Shown: in pieces, positions 46,095 to 57,101 of the stretch
Layout: each line of letters starts with the position of its first letter
Position numbering within the stretch: the stretch's first letter is position 1
Source: Eleusine coracana subsp. coracana
Taxonomy: Eukaryota; Streptophyta; Magnoliopsida; Poales; Poaceae
DNA length: 64,000 nucleotides
Reading direction: 5' to 3'
Assembly (NCBI GenBank): GCA_032690845.1
Contig: CM064433.1
Coordinates: 40,050,658-40,114,657 of the forward strand
Notes under the pieces: model-generated
What the model was told of the DNA's origin: nothing
Databases searched by the model: none
What the model saw: only the letters and a program-made list of their open reading frames with translations
Program-made: the position numbers and the translations under genes

Positions 46095-47114
46095 TTACAA
46101 GACGAGTCTATCGATCACTTTATATGATGGGATCCTTAGAAGTCCTCTGAATGAGTTTATCCTACAGACAAGATCATAAATGCTTAAGAGAGTATCACAA
46201 AGGTCATCATTCGGATTTCTCACAAATTCACCAAGTTGAAAGATGAGCTCCTGTTGGTGAGCTCGATGAAGATGCCAAAGTTGATCTTGTGGTGGAGGAG
46301 GTGGGGGCGCCGGAGCCATAGTGCTAAGATCGATCATCCTAAGTGATCGTGTAAGCATCGTGGTTGGCTCTGCTCTCACACCAATGCGTGGTCCACCCAA
46401 AGATCTTGGAGTAGAACTTGGAATGGCACTTGGGGTAGAACTTGATGAAACACCTGATGAAGAGCTTGGTGTAGGTCTCGATCCGAAGGGGTTGTAGAAG
46501 CTGTTGCAAGGCAATCTTGTGGAGGGATCAAAGAAGTTTGAGCTCGAAGCCACTTCCTTCCCTTTTCTTGAGGATGCTCCATTTGCCTTGGAGGTTTTCT
46601 CCCCAGTCTAGTTTGCAGTGATCTTTTCATTATCAAAGAGCAACCCAATCACATCCTCGATGGAGAGACCCTTCTCCATGATGAGATCAAGGGTGATATA
46701 GAGGAGCTTGCTACTAGGGAGCAAGGTGAGGATCTTCTCGAATATCACAATCTTGGGAAGCTCGAAAGTAGGATCTCCAATCTTGTCCACAATACCTTGT
46801 AAGCGAATAAGAGAGTCAAGTAAGTCCTCATTCTTATTAGCACGAAAAGCAAAGAAATCCTCAAAAAGTGTATCACTAGCATGACCAATAAAATACTCAC
46901 AAGCATCATCAGCACTAGTCATACTGGAAGAGCAAGCAAGATCAAGAGAACCAACATCATCAATCATCACATTAGGCACACTAGTAGAGCAACCTATCAA
47001 ATCATCACTAGTAGAATCTAGGCACTCACTAGAACTAGGCACATCCACACAATCATCATCATCATATACATGATCATCGGTAAAGGTATTGGCAAAGTCC
47101 ACAAGTGTGTCCAT
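46095..47114 (-). pseudogene. gag: gag of Copia element 2
   Basis: Two blocks in one coding direction. The first (47114-46608) is acidic and contains NEDLLDSLIRLQGIVDKIGD and MEKGLSIEDVIGLL. A stop ends it at 46608. The second (46553-46095) is Ser/Pro-rich, followed by LWHLHRAHQQELIFQLGEF and ending with a helical region. No CCHC zinc knuckle is visible, which is unusual for Copia gag and may mean part of gag has been lost or replaced. It follows the primer site by about 140 bp. Confidence 0.7.
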
Positions 47115-47251
47115 CTACTCATCCAGAACTATGGCATTTAGGTAGCTTTTCAAGCGATCCTTCCATGAGCCATGACCCGGCCCCGAATAGGATGACATCC
47201 CAACTCAATACGGTCACTACTCAAGGCGGTTAAGCCCTATCATGAGCACTT

Positions 47252-47264
47252 GGCTCTGATACCA
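47252..47264 (-). other. Primer binding site of Copia element 2
   Basis: TGGTATCAGAGCC on the minus strand, two bases inside the 5' LTR. This is a perfect match to the usual plant initiator tRNA-Met primer site. Confidence 0.92.
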
Positions 47265-47266
47265 AT

Positions 47267-49256
47267 TGAAAGGACCGAGTGACCAAGAGGGGGGAGGTTG
47301 AATCAGGAACTCGCACTATGTACCAAATTTGCCAATTCCTAAAACCGACTACTCAAAACAACTCCTACACATTTCTAGTGATGATCACACTAGCAATATA
47401 ATGAACCTATAAAAGAAACTACAACCTAAGCATACTAGTGGATCACACAAGGCATTACAACTCCTATGCAAGCTAGTGATAAAGACACACGGAACCAAAC
47501 AACAAGCTAGCAAAGGAACCTACTCATGCAATGATAAAGACACGCGGAACCAAACAACAAGCTAGCAAAGGAACCTACTCATGCAATGCTATAAGATAAG
47601 GAACTAGAGCACATAAGCATGAGTATTACAATACATATAAGGGTGAGTAATCAAGCCAATGCAACTCCTATACATGCTAGTGATCAAGTATAAAAGCTAA
47701 TCACTACTAGCAAGTAAAGAAGTCTATTCATGCAAGTCTATAAGGTAATCAACTAGTACAGGGTAATCACATAAGCATGAATAACATGGTATATAAATGC
47801 GGAGAGTAATGCATCAAAGTAAGGAGTAGAGTAAGAGATGGCTCATGACTTTTTTCCCGAGGTCTCGGAAGGATGGCGCCTTCTCCTACTCCTCGTTGGA
47901 CCACTCCCGCCGGAGTGCTGATCCCTCCCACCATCAATGTGGAGTTCTCGCCCACGAGCCCGTAGTCACTACTGGAGTGAAGACACGGTGCACGTCACTG
48001 CTGCCACCTAGGCACAGGCTCGCCTCCCTCGAGAACTTGCCGGACTCTCCGAGCCGACAAGGGTGCTCACTATTGATGCCCGTTTCACCGGCGGGCTCAA
48101 ACCGTGTACAAACATGTGACGACCTTTACAACCGATCATGATAGACTCGATCACTGACACCTAACCGGTCTAGGTCTCACCATAGACCAAGTGTGACAAC
48201 CTAGATTACACCCTAAAGGACATCCTAGCCTTAGATATGCATCAATGCTCAAGTTACTCTCACTAGCACTCTCAAGATATGCAATATCTCCTCCTAGTGC
48301 TCTCCTCTTTGCCTCTTGGCTCTCACCAAATGCTCCAAGCATTTCCACTGGCCAAGAGTGGTCTCCAAGACCCCAGCAATGAAGTTATATAGGCTTCCAA
48401 CCTCCAACTAGCCGTTGCTCCATGAAACCAGCTTCCTGGGCATACTGACTGGATTGTCCGGTCACTGCCTGACCGAACCGTCCGGTCACTGCAATCCTCA
48501 GCACCAACGACTCTGCCCCTGTTGATCTTCATACTAACCGGACCGTACGGTCAGTTGACCAGACCGTCCGGTCCATTTGCTTTCTCCAGTCTAGAAACAT
48601 TTCCTGCATAGCTTCCTCTCTGCCGAAGTCTCAACCCTACTGACCGAACCGTCTGTTCATTAGACCGTACTGTCCGGTCTCTAGGGCTTCCAGATCTGAC
48701 AGATTCCTCGCTCCTCGCTGAAAGTCCCAGACAATTCCTCCTAGTGACTGTACAGTCCGGTGACCAGTGACCCCTCTGTCTGGTCACTACGTCCAAAAGC
48801 TGAAACTCCTCGTCCTCGCTTGACTTCGTTTTCCGGCTTCTCTGAACAGCTCCATGGCTTCTCCACTGTCACCTAGTGCCTGTGATTTCACTGATCATCC
48901 ATGCACATCACCAACTAGTGTGACCTAAGAGACATGACCTAGACCCCCTTGATAGTCTGGTTTTTCCTATGGACTCAAATCCCTAACAACTAGACAAGTG
49001 TTCCCAACACTTGCTCCATAGCCTGTCCTTAACTTTGATCCATCTTCATCAACCCTTGGACTCCATCAAGCTCACAATCCTCCATGCTTGTGGTCATTGT
49101 CATCAATCGCCAAGGCCGCCGTTTACAATCATCATAGAGTAGAAAAGGTTTCCTACACGAACAACACTCGTGTAGATATTAGTCACATTTCATATTTGTC
49201 ATTCATCACCAAAACATTCATATCTTGGGGGGACTTCAATGGTCATAATCCTTACA
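47267..49256 (-). repeat. 5' LTR of Copia element 2
   Basis: 1990 bp, pairing with 38990-40917, with many substitutions and some small indels. One such difference is a duplicated block near 47520-47580 (AAAGACAC(A/G)CGGAACCAAAC seen twice). It contains the palindrome array at about 48450-48790 and a minus-strand TATA-like box near 48385-48393. Confidence 0.9.
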
Positions 49257-49788
49257 AATTGGCAACCTCCCGATATACTCTTCCTATTCACTTTGCATGC
49301 CGTGAAGTCCGAGTCCGAATACCCAAGTAACTCAAATCTTGTTCCTCTAGGATACCATAGTCCCATGGTAGGTGTGTACTCGAGGTATCTAAGAATCCTC
49401 CTCATGGCCTTCAAGTGAGACTCCTTGGGATTTGCTTGATAGCGTGCACACATGCACATACTAAACATGATGTCCGGTCTTGAGGCAGTGAGATAGAGCA
49501 AAGAACAAATCATTGATCTATAGAGCTTGGGGTTCACCGGTTTTCCCTTTGCATCATCATCCAAGGGTTCGCTTGTTGCCATACGTGTGTGTAAGGGTTT
49601 GCAATTTTCCATGTTGAATCGTTTAAGGTGGTCCTTGGTGTACTTCTCTTGGTAGATAAAATTCACTTCTCTGAAGTGCTTCACTTGAAAACCAAGGAAC
49701 ACATGCAACTCTCCAATCGTTGACATTTGAAATTCTCTTGCCATCATTTCTCGGAACTTCTCATTGAACTTCTCATTGGTTGGTGATG
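49257..49788 (-). pseudogene. pol: RT/RNase H middle piece of Copia element 3
   Basis: Encodes EFQMSTIGELHVFLGFQVKH, a KYTKDHLKRFNMENCKPLH block, then SRPDIMFSMCMCARYQANP and LLGYSDSDFTACKVNRKS up to GGCQF. The left edge is where element 2 entered; the right edge is where the Gypsy element entered, just after the YVDD region, whose remainder lies at 60261 and beyond. Confidence 0.9.
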
Positions 49789-50479
49789 TGAACAAGGGTT
49801 CCCTATCTTCTGAAAGGTTCTGATAAATCTTGATTTGGGCGGAGGTGAAACACAAATCGATCCGTCTTCTAAACAACACGTTCAGAACCCCGCAATCGCA
49901 GCACAACGTCTCCTCTGGTTATCAACCATCCAAGGACGATTGACCTCGCCGAGAAGGCTAATCCCTGCCTGCGAATCAAGTACACAAGCAAGAACAACAA
50001 AGAATGCAATATAATTGCAGATGTATGATTAAACTCACGAAGTTGAGGTCTCACAAACCAACGAACGACAACACTGTTTATGAACAGAATTGATCTAAAC
50101 AAAATCCGAACCCTAATGGTGCGGTGGCGGCTGTATATGAAGACCCTAGGGTCGTGTAAGACCCTCTGGACGTGCCCCTAATTAGGCTCAACTGGATACA
50201 AAGTCCAAAGGGCAAAAATAGGCGACGCTGCACCAACACAGATTCTAGACCCTCTCTTGTTTTGACGATTCCCGATGACTCTGGATGAATTTTGACATCA
50301 GGCCAGCGGCATTGGAAAGGTCTTCTCCTTATCATTCCGTGCATATGTAGAACGTTTAAGTCCGAGTCTGTATGCGTACTGGGCGACCGTTTTAGTGCAG
50401 ACTGGTCCTGGGCCCCGAAACAGACTCGAAGTCGGTTTTGATTGGGCCTCCAACTTGGCTTCCAAGCCCTTGCTGGTCC

Positions 50480-50639
50480 TGATGAGGACATCACTCCTAT
50501 GGATACACACAACACTCCTCCAAATCTGGACTTGCAAGGTCCAATGACTAGAGCTCGTGCACGAGCTCTAGTCATTGGACCTTGCAAGTCCAGATTTGGA
50601 GGAGTGTTGTGTGTATCCACAGGAGTGATGTCCTCATCA
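50480..50639. repeat. 160 bp near-perfect palindrome
   Basis: Two 80-base arms meet at 50559/50560 with no loop. The only mismatch seen is CCTATGG against CCTGTGG. The centre is GAGCTCGTGCACGAGCTC, itself self-complementary. Each arm is the first 80 bases of the Gypsy LTR, one in each orientation. Confidence 0.92.
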
Positions 50640-51446
50640 TCCTCCCCCTCTTGAAGTGGAGTTGTCCTTGACTCGAGCTCATCCTCTTCTCTCAAGTATG
50701 GTTTCAAATCTGAAATGTTAAAAGTAGGACTAACCCCGAACTCGGGAGGCAACTCAAGTTTGTATGCATTATCATTAACCTTCTCTATTATTTTGAATGG
50801 ACCATCAGCTCTAGGCATTAGTTTAGACTTTCTCAATTCTGGAAATCTATCCTTCCTTAAGTGTAACCACACTAAATCTCCTACATCAAGCTTTACTTCC
50901 TTTCTACCCTTACTACCAGCAATTTTATACTTTTCATTCATCTTTTCAATGCTAAGTCTAGTGGTCTCATGCATTTGCAAAATAAATTTAGCACGCTCCT
51001 TAGCATCAACATGAACTCTCTCATTAATAGATAGAGGAAGTATATCAAGTGGAGTACGGGGATCAAAACCATACACTACCTTGAATGGACTTTCCTTGGT
51101 AGTAGAATGTGTTGCCCGATTATAAGCAAACTCAACATGAGGTAAGCATTCTTCCCATTGCTTCAAATTTTTCTTCAAAATAGCTCGCAACATAGTACCC
51201 AAAGTGCGGTTCACAACCTCAGTTTGTCCATCAGTTTGTGGATGACAAGTTGTAGAAAATAACAACTTTGTACCCAACTTATTCCAAAGCGTGCGCCAAA
51301 AATGACTCAAGAATTTTGCATCACGATCTGAAACAATAGTAGAAGGCATACCATGCAAACGTACAATTTCTTTGAAAAAAAGATCAGCAATGTAACTAGC
51401 ATCATCAGTTTTATGACATGGTATAAAGTGTGCCATCTTGGAAAAA
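50560..51446 (-). pseudogene. pol: Integrase C-terminal fragment in reverse orientation
   Basis: The minus strand encodes MAHFIPCHKTDDASY, then GMPSTIVSDRDAKFLSHFW, HPQTDGQTEVVNRTL, HLRKDRFPELRKSKLMP and SPTFNISDLKPYL, the integrase from the middle of the core to its end. The second catalytic Asp and the catalytic Glu are both present. In element 4 the matching Glu is Val, and other residues differ, so this fragment came from another copy of the family. Confidence 0.9.
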
Positions 51447-52433
51447 CGACTAAATTTAGAGGTGAGCTCGTTCCTACGTTCTTCGCTATGTGTTACTTTT
51501 GAGAATAGTTTGCTATCTAATGATTATTTTATGATTAGAAACTATGGAGAAGACCAGGAGATGATGGGAGAAGGAGTTGGGAACGTGGAGGACCAGCAAG
51601 GGCTTGGAAGCCAAAGTGGAGGCCCAATCAAAACCGACTTCGAGTCTGTTTCGGGGCGCAGGACCAGTCTGTACTAAAACAGTCGCCCAGGACGCATACG
51701 GACTTGGATTTGGACGTTCTATATATGCACGGAAAGATAAGGAGAAGACCTTTCCAATGCCGCCGGCCTCATGTCAAAATTCATACGGAGTCATCAGGAA
51801 TCATCAAAACAAGACAAAGTCCAGAATCTGTGTCGGTGCTGTGTCGCCTATTTTTGGCCTTTGGGCTTTGTATCTAGTTGAGCCCAATTAGGGGCGCATC
51901 CAGAGGGTCTTGCACGACCCTAGGGTCTTTATATACAGCCGCCGCCGCACCATTAGGGTTCAGGTTTTGCTTAGATCAATTCTGTTCATAAACAGTTTCG
52001 CCGTTCATCGGTTTGTGAGACCCCAACTTCGAGAGTTTAATCATACATCTGCAATTGTGTTGCATTCTTCGTTGTTCTTGCTTGTGTTCTTGATTCGCAG
52101 GCAGGGATTAGCTTTCTCGGTGAGGTCAATCGTCTTTTGGACGGTTGATAACCAGTGGAGACGTCGTGCTGCGATTGCGGGGTTTAGAACGTGCTGTTCT
52201 GAAGCCGGATCGATTTATGTGTCGCCTCCGATCAAATCAACTTACCAAGAACCTTTCGGAAGATCGGGAACCCTTGTTCACATCAGATCCTCCATGTTCC
52301 CAATTCCTTCTCCCATCATCTCCTGATCCTCTCCATGGTTCCTAATCATAAAATAATCATTAGCTAGCAAACCATTCTCAAAAGTAACATATAGCGAAGA
52401 ACGTAGGAACGAGCTCACCTCTAAATTTAGTCG

Positions 52434-55275
52434 TCATGCACAAGCTCTAGTCATTGTACCATGCAAGTCCAGAATTGGAGGAGTGTTGTGTTTATCTATA
52501 GGAGTGATGTACTCATCATCCTCCCCCTCTTGAAGTGGAGTCGTCTTCGACTCAAGCTCATTCTCTTCTCCCAAGTATGGTTTCAAATCTGAAATGTTAA
52601 CAGTAGGACTAACCCCGAACTCGGGAGGCAACTCAAGTTTGTATGCATTATCATTAATCTTCTCCATTATTTTGAATGGACCATCAGCTCTAGGCATTAG
52701 TTTAGACTTTCTCAATTCTGGAAATCTATCCTTCCTCAAGTGTAACCACACTAAATCTCCTACATCAAGCTTTACTTCCTTTCTACCTTTACTAGTAACA
52801 ATTTTATACTTTTCATTAATCTTTTCAATGCTAAGTCTAGTGGTCTCATGCATTTGCAAAATAAATTCAGCACGCTCCTTAGCATTAACATGAACTCTCT
52901 CATTAATAGGTAGAGGAAGTATATCAAGTGGAGTACGGGGATCAAAACCATACACTACCTTGAAGGGACTTACCTTGGTAGTAGAATGTGTTGCCCGATT
53001 ATAAGCAAACTCAACATGAGGCAAGCATTCTTCCCATTGCTTCAAATTTTTCTTCAAAATAGCTCTCAATATAGTGCCCAAAGTTCGGTTCACAACCACA
53101 GTTTGTCCATCAGTTTGTGGATGACAAGTTGTAGAAAATAGCAACTTTGTACCCAACTTATTCCAAAGCGTGCGCCAGAAATGACTCAAGAATTTTACAT
53201 CACGATCTAAAACAATGGTAGAAGGCATACCATGCAAACGTACAATTTCTTTGAAAAAAAGGTCAGCAATATAAATAGCATCATCAATTTTATGACATGG
53301 TATAAAGTGTGCCATCTTAGAAAAACAATCCACAACAACAAATATGCTATCACTCCCCCTCTTAGTCCTAGGCAGTCCTAAAACAAAGTCCATAGAAATA
53401 TCCGCCCAAGGAATAGAAGGGACAGGAAGTGGCATGTAAAAACCATGTGGATTCAAGCGAGACTTAGCTTTTTGACATGTAGTGCAGCGAGCAACAAAAT
53501 GCTCAACATATTTCCTCATCCTTGGCCAAAAGAAGTGTGTGGCCAAAATATCCTCCGTCTTCTTAGCACCAAAATGACCCATCAATCCACCTCCATGCGT
53601 CTCCTGCAACAACAAAAGACGAACGGAACCAACTGGAATGCATAGGCGGTTAGCTCTAAACAAGAAACCATCATTCAACACAAATTTGTTCTAAGTACGA
53701 ACTTTTTTACAGTGCAGCAATACATCTTTAAAATCAACATCAGCAACATATTATTCTTTAATTGCCTTAAGTCCAAAAATTCTACAATCAAGTTGAGACA
53801 AAAAAGTATATCGCCTAGATAAAGCATCGGCAATCACATTATCCTTCCCTTTCTTATGTTTAATAATATAAGGAAAAGACTCAGTAAACTCAACCCATTT
53901 AGCATGTCTACGGTTCAAATTGCATTGAGAACGAATATACTTAAGTGATTCATGATCAGAATGAATAACAAATTCTTTGGGCAATAAATAATGACGTCAC
54001 GTCTCTAAAGAACGTACAAGTGCATATAGTTCCTTATCATACGTGGAATAATTCAAAACAGGCCCAATAATTTTCTCACTAAAGTATGCAACAGGTTTAC
54101 CATCTTGCATCAAAACACCACCAATGCCTATACCATTAGCATCACATTCAAGTTCAAAAGTTTTATCAAAATTGGGTAATTGCAGCAATGGTGCATGTGT
54201 AAGTTTATTCTTCAAAGCATCAAAGGACTCATGATGTACCTTACCCCAATGGAAGTCAACACCCTTCTTTATCAACTCATGCCATGGTGTAGAAATGGTG
54301 CTGAAATCTTTGACAAAGCGGCGGTAGAAACCTGCAAGACCAAGAAAACTCCTCACCTGTGTGATAGTTTTTAGTACAGGCCAGCTCTTTATGGCTTTAA
54401 TCTTTGCCTTATCCACCTCAATTCCCTGTGGAGTCACAACATAGCCAATAAAAGAGACTCGATCCATGAAAAGGTGCACTTCTCAAGGTTACCAAATAAA
54501 CGTGCAGCTCGTAAAGCATCAAAATCAGCACGCAAATGAATCATATGATCATCCATGGATTTGCTATAAATCAAGATATCATCAAAGTAAACAACCACAA
54601 ATTTGCCAATAAAAGGTCTTAAAACCTCATTCATTAAATGCATGAAAGTACTAGGTGCATTATTTAAACCCAAAGGCATTACTAACCACTCATATAATCC
54701 GAATTTGGTTTTGAAAGCTGTTTTCCATTCATCTCCAAGTTTCATTCTAATTTGATGGTAGCCACTATGCAAATCAATTTTAGTGAAAATTATAGCACCA
54801 CATAACTCATCAAGCATGTCGTCTAGCCTAGGAATAGGATGACGATATCTAATAGTAATGTTATTGCTCTATAATCTACACACATACACCAAGAACCATC
54901 TTTTTTAGGAACTAAAAGTACAGGAACAGCATAAGGACTAAGTGATTGACGAACATACCCAAGATCCAAAAGGTCTTGGACTTGTCATTGTATTTTCTTA
55001 GTCTCCTCAGGGTTGGTCCTATAAGCAGCACGGGTTGGCAAAGTAGCACCAGGAATCAAATCAATTTGATGCTCAATCCCTCTCAAAGGTGGCAATCCCG
55101 GGGGTATCTCAGTTGGGAAAACATCCTCATACTCCTGCAAAAGGTTAGTGACAGCAGGAGGCAAAGCACTAGAAGCAATATAACCAAGCGAAAACAAAGC
55201 TTGTTTGCATATCAAAGCATAGCAAATATCATCAGCAGAAATTTCAGCAAGCTCAGATTTTGTGGCAAGACATGA
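52434..55275 (-). pseudogene. pol: pol of Gypsy element 4: RT, RNase H, integrase
   Basis: From right to left: the RT N-terminal part (ATLPTRAAYRTNPEETKKIQ, 55215-54985); RT core with TKIDLHSGYHQIRM and the catalytic VVYFDDILIYS (54817-54434); connection and RNase H with FLGLAGFYRRFVKDF, FELECDANGIGIGGVL (54479-53997) and KGKDNVIADALSR (53984-53751). Integrase follows with the HHCC zinc finger (THGGGLMGHFG...CTTCQKAKS), ISMDFVLGLP, IVLDRDVKFLSHFW and TDGQTVVVNRTL (53681-52434). The catalytic Glu of integrase is Val. At least two frameshifts (between 55215 and 54817, and near 54479) and stops (53994, 53748, 53681) interrupt it. Confidence 0.93.
52519..52531 (-). other. Polypurine tract of Gypsy element 4, inside the coding frame
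   Basis: AAGAGGGGGAGGA on the minus strand directly precedes the 3' LTR start TGATGAG. In the pol frame it is translated as part of QEGEDDE, so the polypurine tract is also protein-coding. Confidence 0.8.
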
Positions 55276-57101
55276 ACAACCTTATAATTTAATTCCAGCA
55301 TCCTTAGAACTTGAAGAATCATTAACATTACTAGGTTTAGAATCAGAATTAATAGGTTGCTGAATTTCAGGGCCTTTATTTTTCAAACTAGCAGCTCTTT
55401 CTAAATTAGCTTGTATAATTTCAGCAGGGGTCATTGGTAACAAAGTAATTTTAGTTCCTTTATGCAGAAAAGTGTACTTATTACTTTTACCATGGTATAC
55501 AACATCATTATCAAATTCCCAAAGTCTACCCAATAAAAGTGAACATGCTTGTATGGGTACAACATCACAATCAACAGAGTCCACATAAGAACCAATAGAA
55601 AAAGGAACTCTACAAGTTTGTATTACCTTAGCTTTTCTAGAGTCATTTAACAACTGAATGTAGTATGAATGTGGATGTGGGCGTGTGGTCAAATCAAGCT
55701 TCTTAACCATATCAAAACTCACCAAATTGTTGCAGCTTCCTCCATCAATGATGACACGTGCTCGATGGTTCTTGATGATGAAGAAAATCTGGAACAAGTT
55801 ATGTCGCTGCATCGTCTCGGGCTGCTGGATTTGTGTGCTAAGCACACGCTGCACAATAATATTCATGTAGCCCGTGGTATATCCATCTCCAAGGACGAGG
55901 TCACCGCTGGTGGCAGCGACATTCTCCTCCTCATCCTCCACATCGGAGGTGCTCATGTAACCACCATCGTCTGTCACCACATATGCCTGCCTACTTGGGC
56001 AATCTTTCTGCACATGACCAAGACCATGGCACTGGTGGCACTGAATCCCTGTAGTGCGTCCCGTCGAAGCAACAGAGGAGGCACTACTAGCTGGTACCTG
56101 CATAGAATTTTTACCTGAGCGCGTAGAAGGGGCAGGGGCTGATCTTGGTGCTGTAGAAACAACACTAGTTCCCTTGGCAGCTGCTGGTGGAGGCGGCCGG
56201 AAAGATGGCTTGGGCAGCCCCGAAGTCCCCGTCGGCCATGGTGGGTAGAAAGTCCTAGACTTGCTGTACTCCTCAAAAGCATGAAAAATTCCCTGTGATT
56301 CTTTCTCTGCAAGCATAGCATACTGGACGTACTGGTTGAGGGTATAAAATTCTTTATAATCAAGGATATCCTGAATTTCTTTTCTCAAACCAGAATAAAA
56401 GCGATAAATCTGATCCTCTACTTTTTCAACCACAACACAACGAATCAAACCCTTCTGAAGCTCACTAAAATACTCCTGAACAGTTTTATCTCCTTGATCT
56501 AAACGCTGTAGTTTATTATGAATCTCTCTATAAAAAGGAGGAACAAAACGATCACGCATGGCTACCTTAAGTTCTTCCCAAGTAGTAGGCAAATCAGTTT
56601 TAGCAGCTAGACCACTCCACCAAATAATAGCAAAGTCCTTAAACTCACTAGTGGCTTGTCTAACTCTCTGTTGTTCAGGAACAAGGTGGGCATTAAATTT
56701 TTGTTCTACAGTTATTTCCCAATCAAGGTAAGCATCACCATCGTACTGACCCGAAAATGAAGGAATTAAAAACTTAAGTTTAACATACGGGTCATCTGGA
56801 GCATGGTTACCTTGTGTGCAACAGTTCTGATTGTGGAAACCAACCATATCTTGAGGGTTATGTTGCAAACAACGTCTTAACCTTGCGGTCCTTGAAGCTG
56901 ACCTATCGACGGTGCCATCAACCTTATATACCGTTTCTTCATCATGATCGTCTTCAACGTAATTGTAGGTGTTGGTGTTGGTGTTGATGGTCTTGTGAGC
57001 AATCTCCAATTTAACTTAGAGACTCTCTTATTCAACCGCTCAATGCTTTCTCCCAGGTAAAGCTTGGTGACAGCGTCGGTGACGGCCCTGGTGATCGTTT
57101 C

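Larger units (their letters stand above)
38990..49256 (-). mobile_element. Copia LTR retrotransposon 2, inserted in element 3
   Basis: 10.3 kb on the minus strand. LTRs are at 38990-40917 (3') and 47267-49256 (5'); on the plus strand both start TGAAAGGACCGAG and end CTTACA. Primer site, gag, protease, integrase, RT, RNase H and polypurine tract are all in place. The presumed 5 bp target duplication is AATTG on the right (49257-49261) and AAAAG on the left (38985-38989), two mismatches. The uninterrupted homologue at about 42645 reads GAGAAATTGACAACC, which supports AATTG as the original. Stops and frameshifts make it non-autonomous. It belongs to the same family as element 3. Confidence 0.92.
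50480..52285 (+). mobile_element. Rearranged plus-strand Gypsy LTR with an inverted internal insert
   Basis: Starts TGATGAGGACATCACTCC and ends TTGTTCACATCA, the two ends of the Gypsy LTR, flanked by GGTCC (50475-50479) and GATCC (52286-52290). LTR bases 1-85 occupy 50480-50564. Then come 882 bp of foreign orientation (rest of pol plus LTR start, reversed), and LTR base 86 resumes at 51447 (CGACTAAATTTAG) and runs to the end. Without the insert it would be an ordinary 924 bp solo LTR like the one at 57102-58025. Confidence 0.85.
49794..52518 (-). repeat. 3' LTR of Gypsy element 4, interrupted
   Basis: Two parts, 52518-52291 and 50479-49794, together about 914 bp and matching the 5' LTR at 59333-60255. 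The gap is filled by a plus-strand LTR of the same family (50480-52285) flanked by GGTCC and GATCC. At 52434 the arginine codon of the coding tail has become TGA. Confidence 0.88.

Noticed and set aside
50078..51436. A single 452-codon protein
   Set aside because: It is a read-through from integrase through the palindrome into non-coding LTR sequence; only the first 300 or so codons are true integrase.
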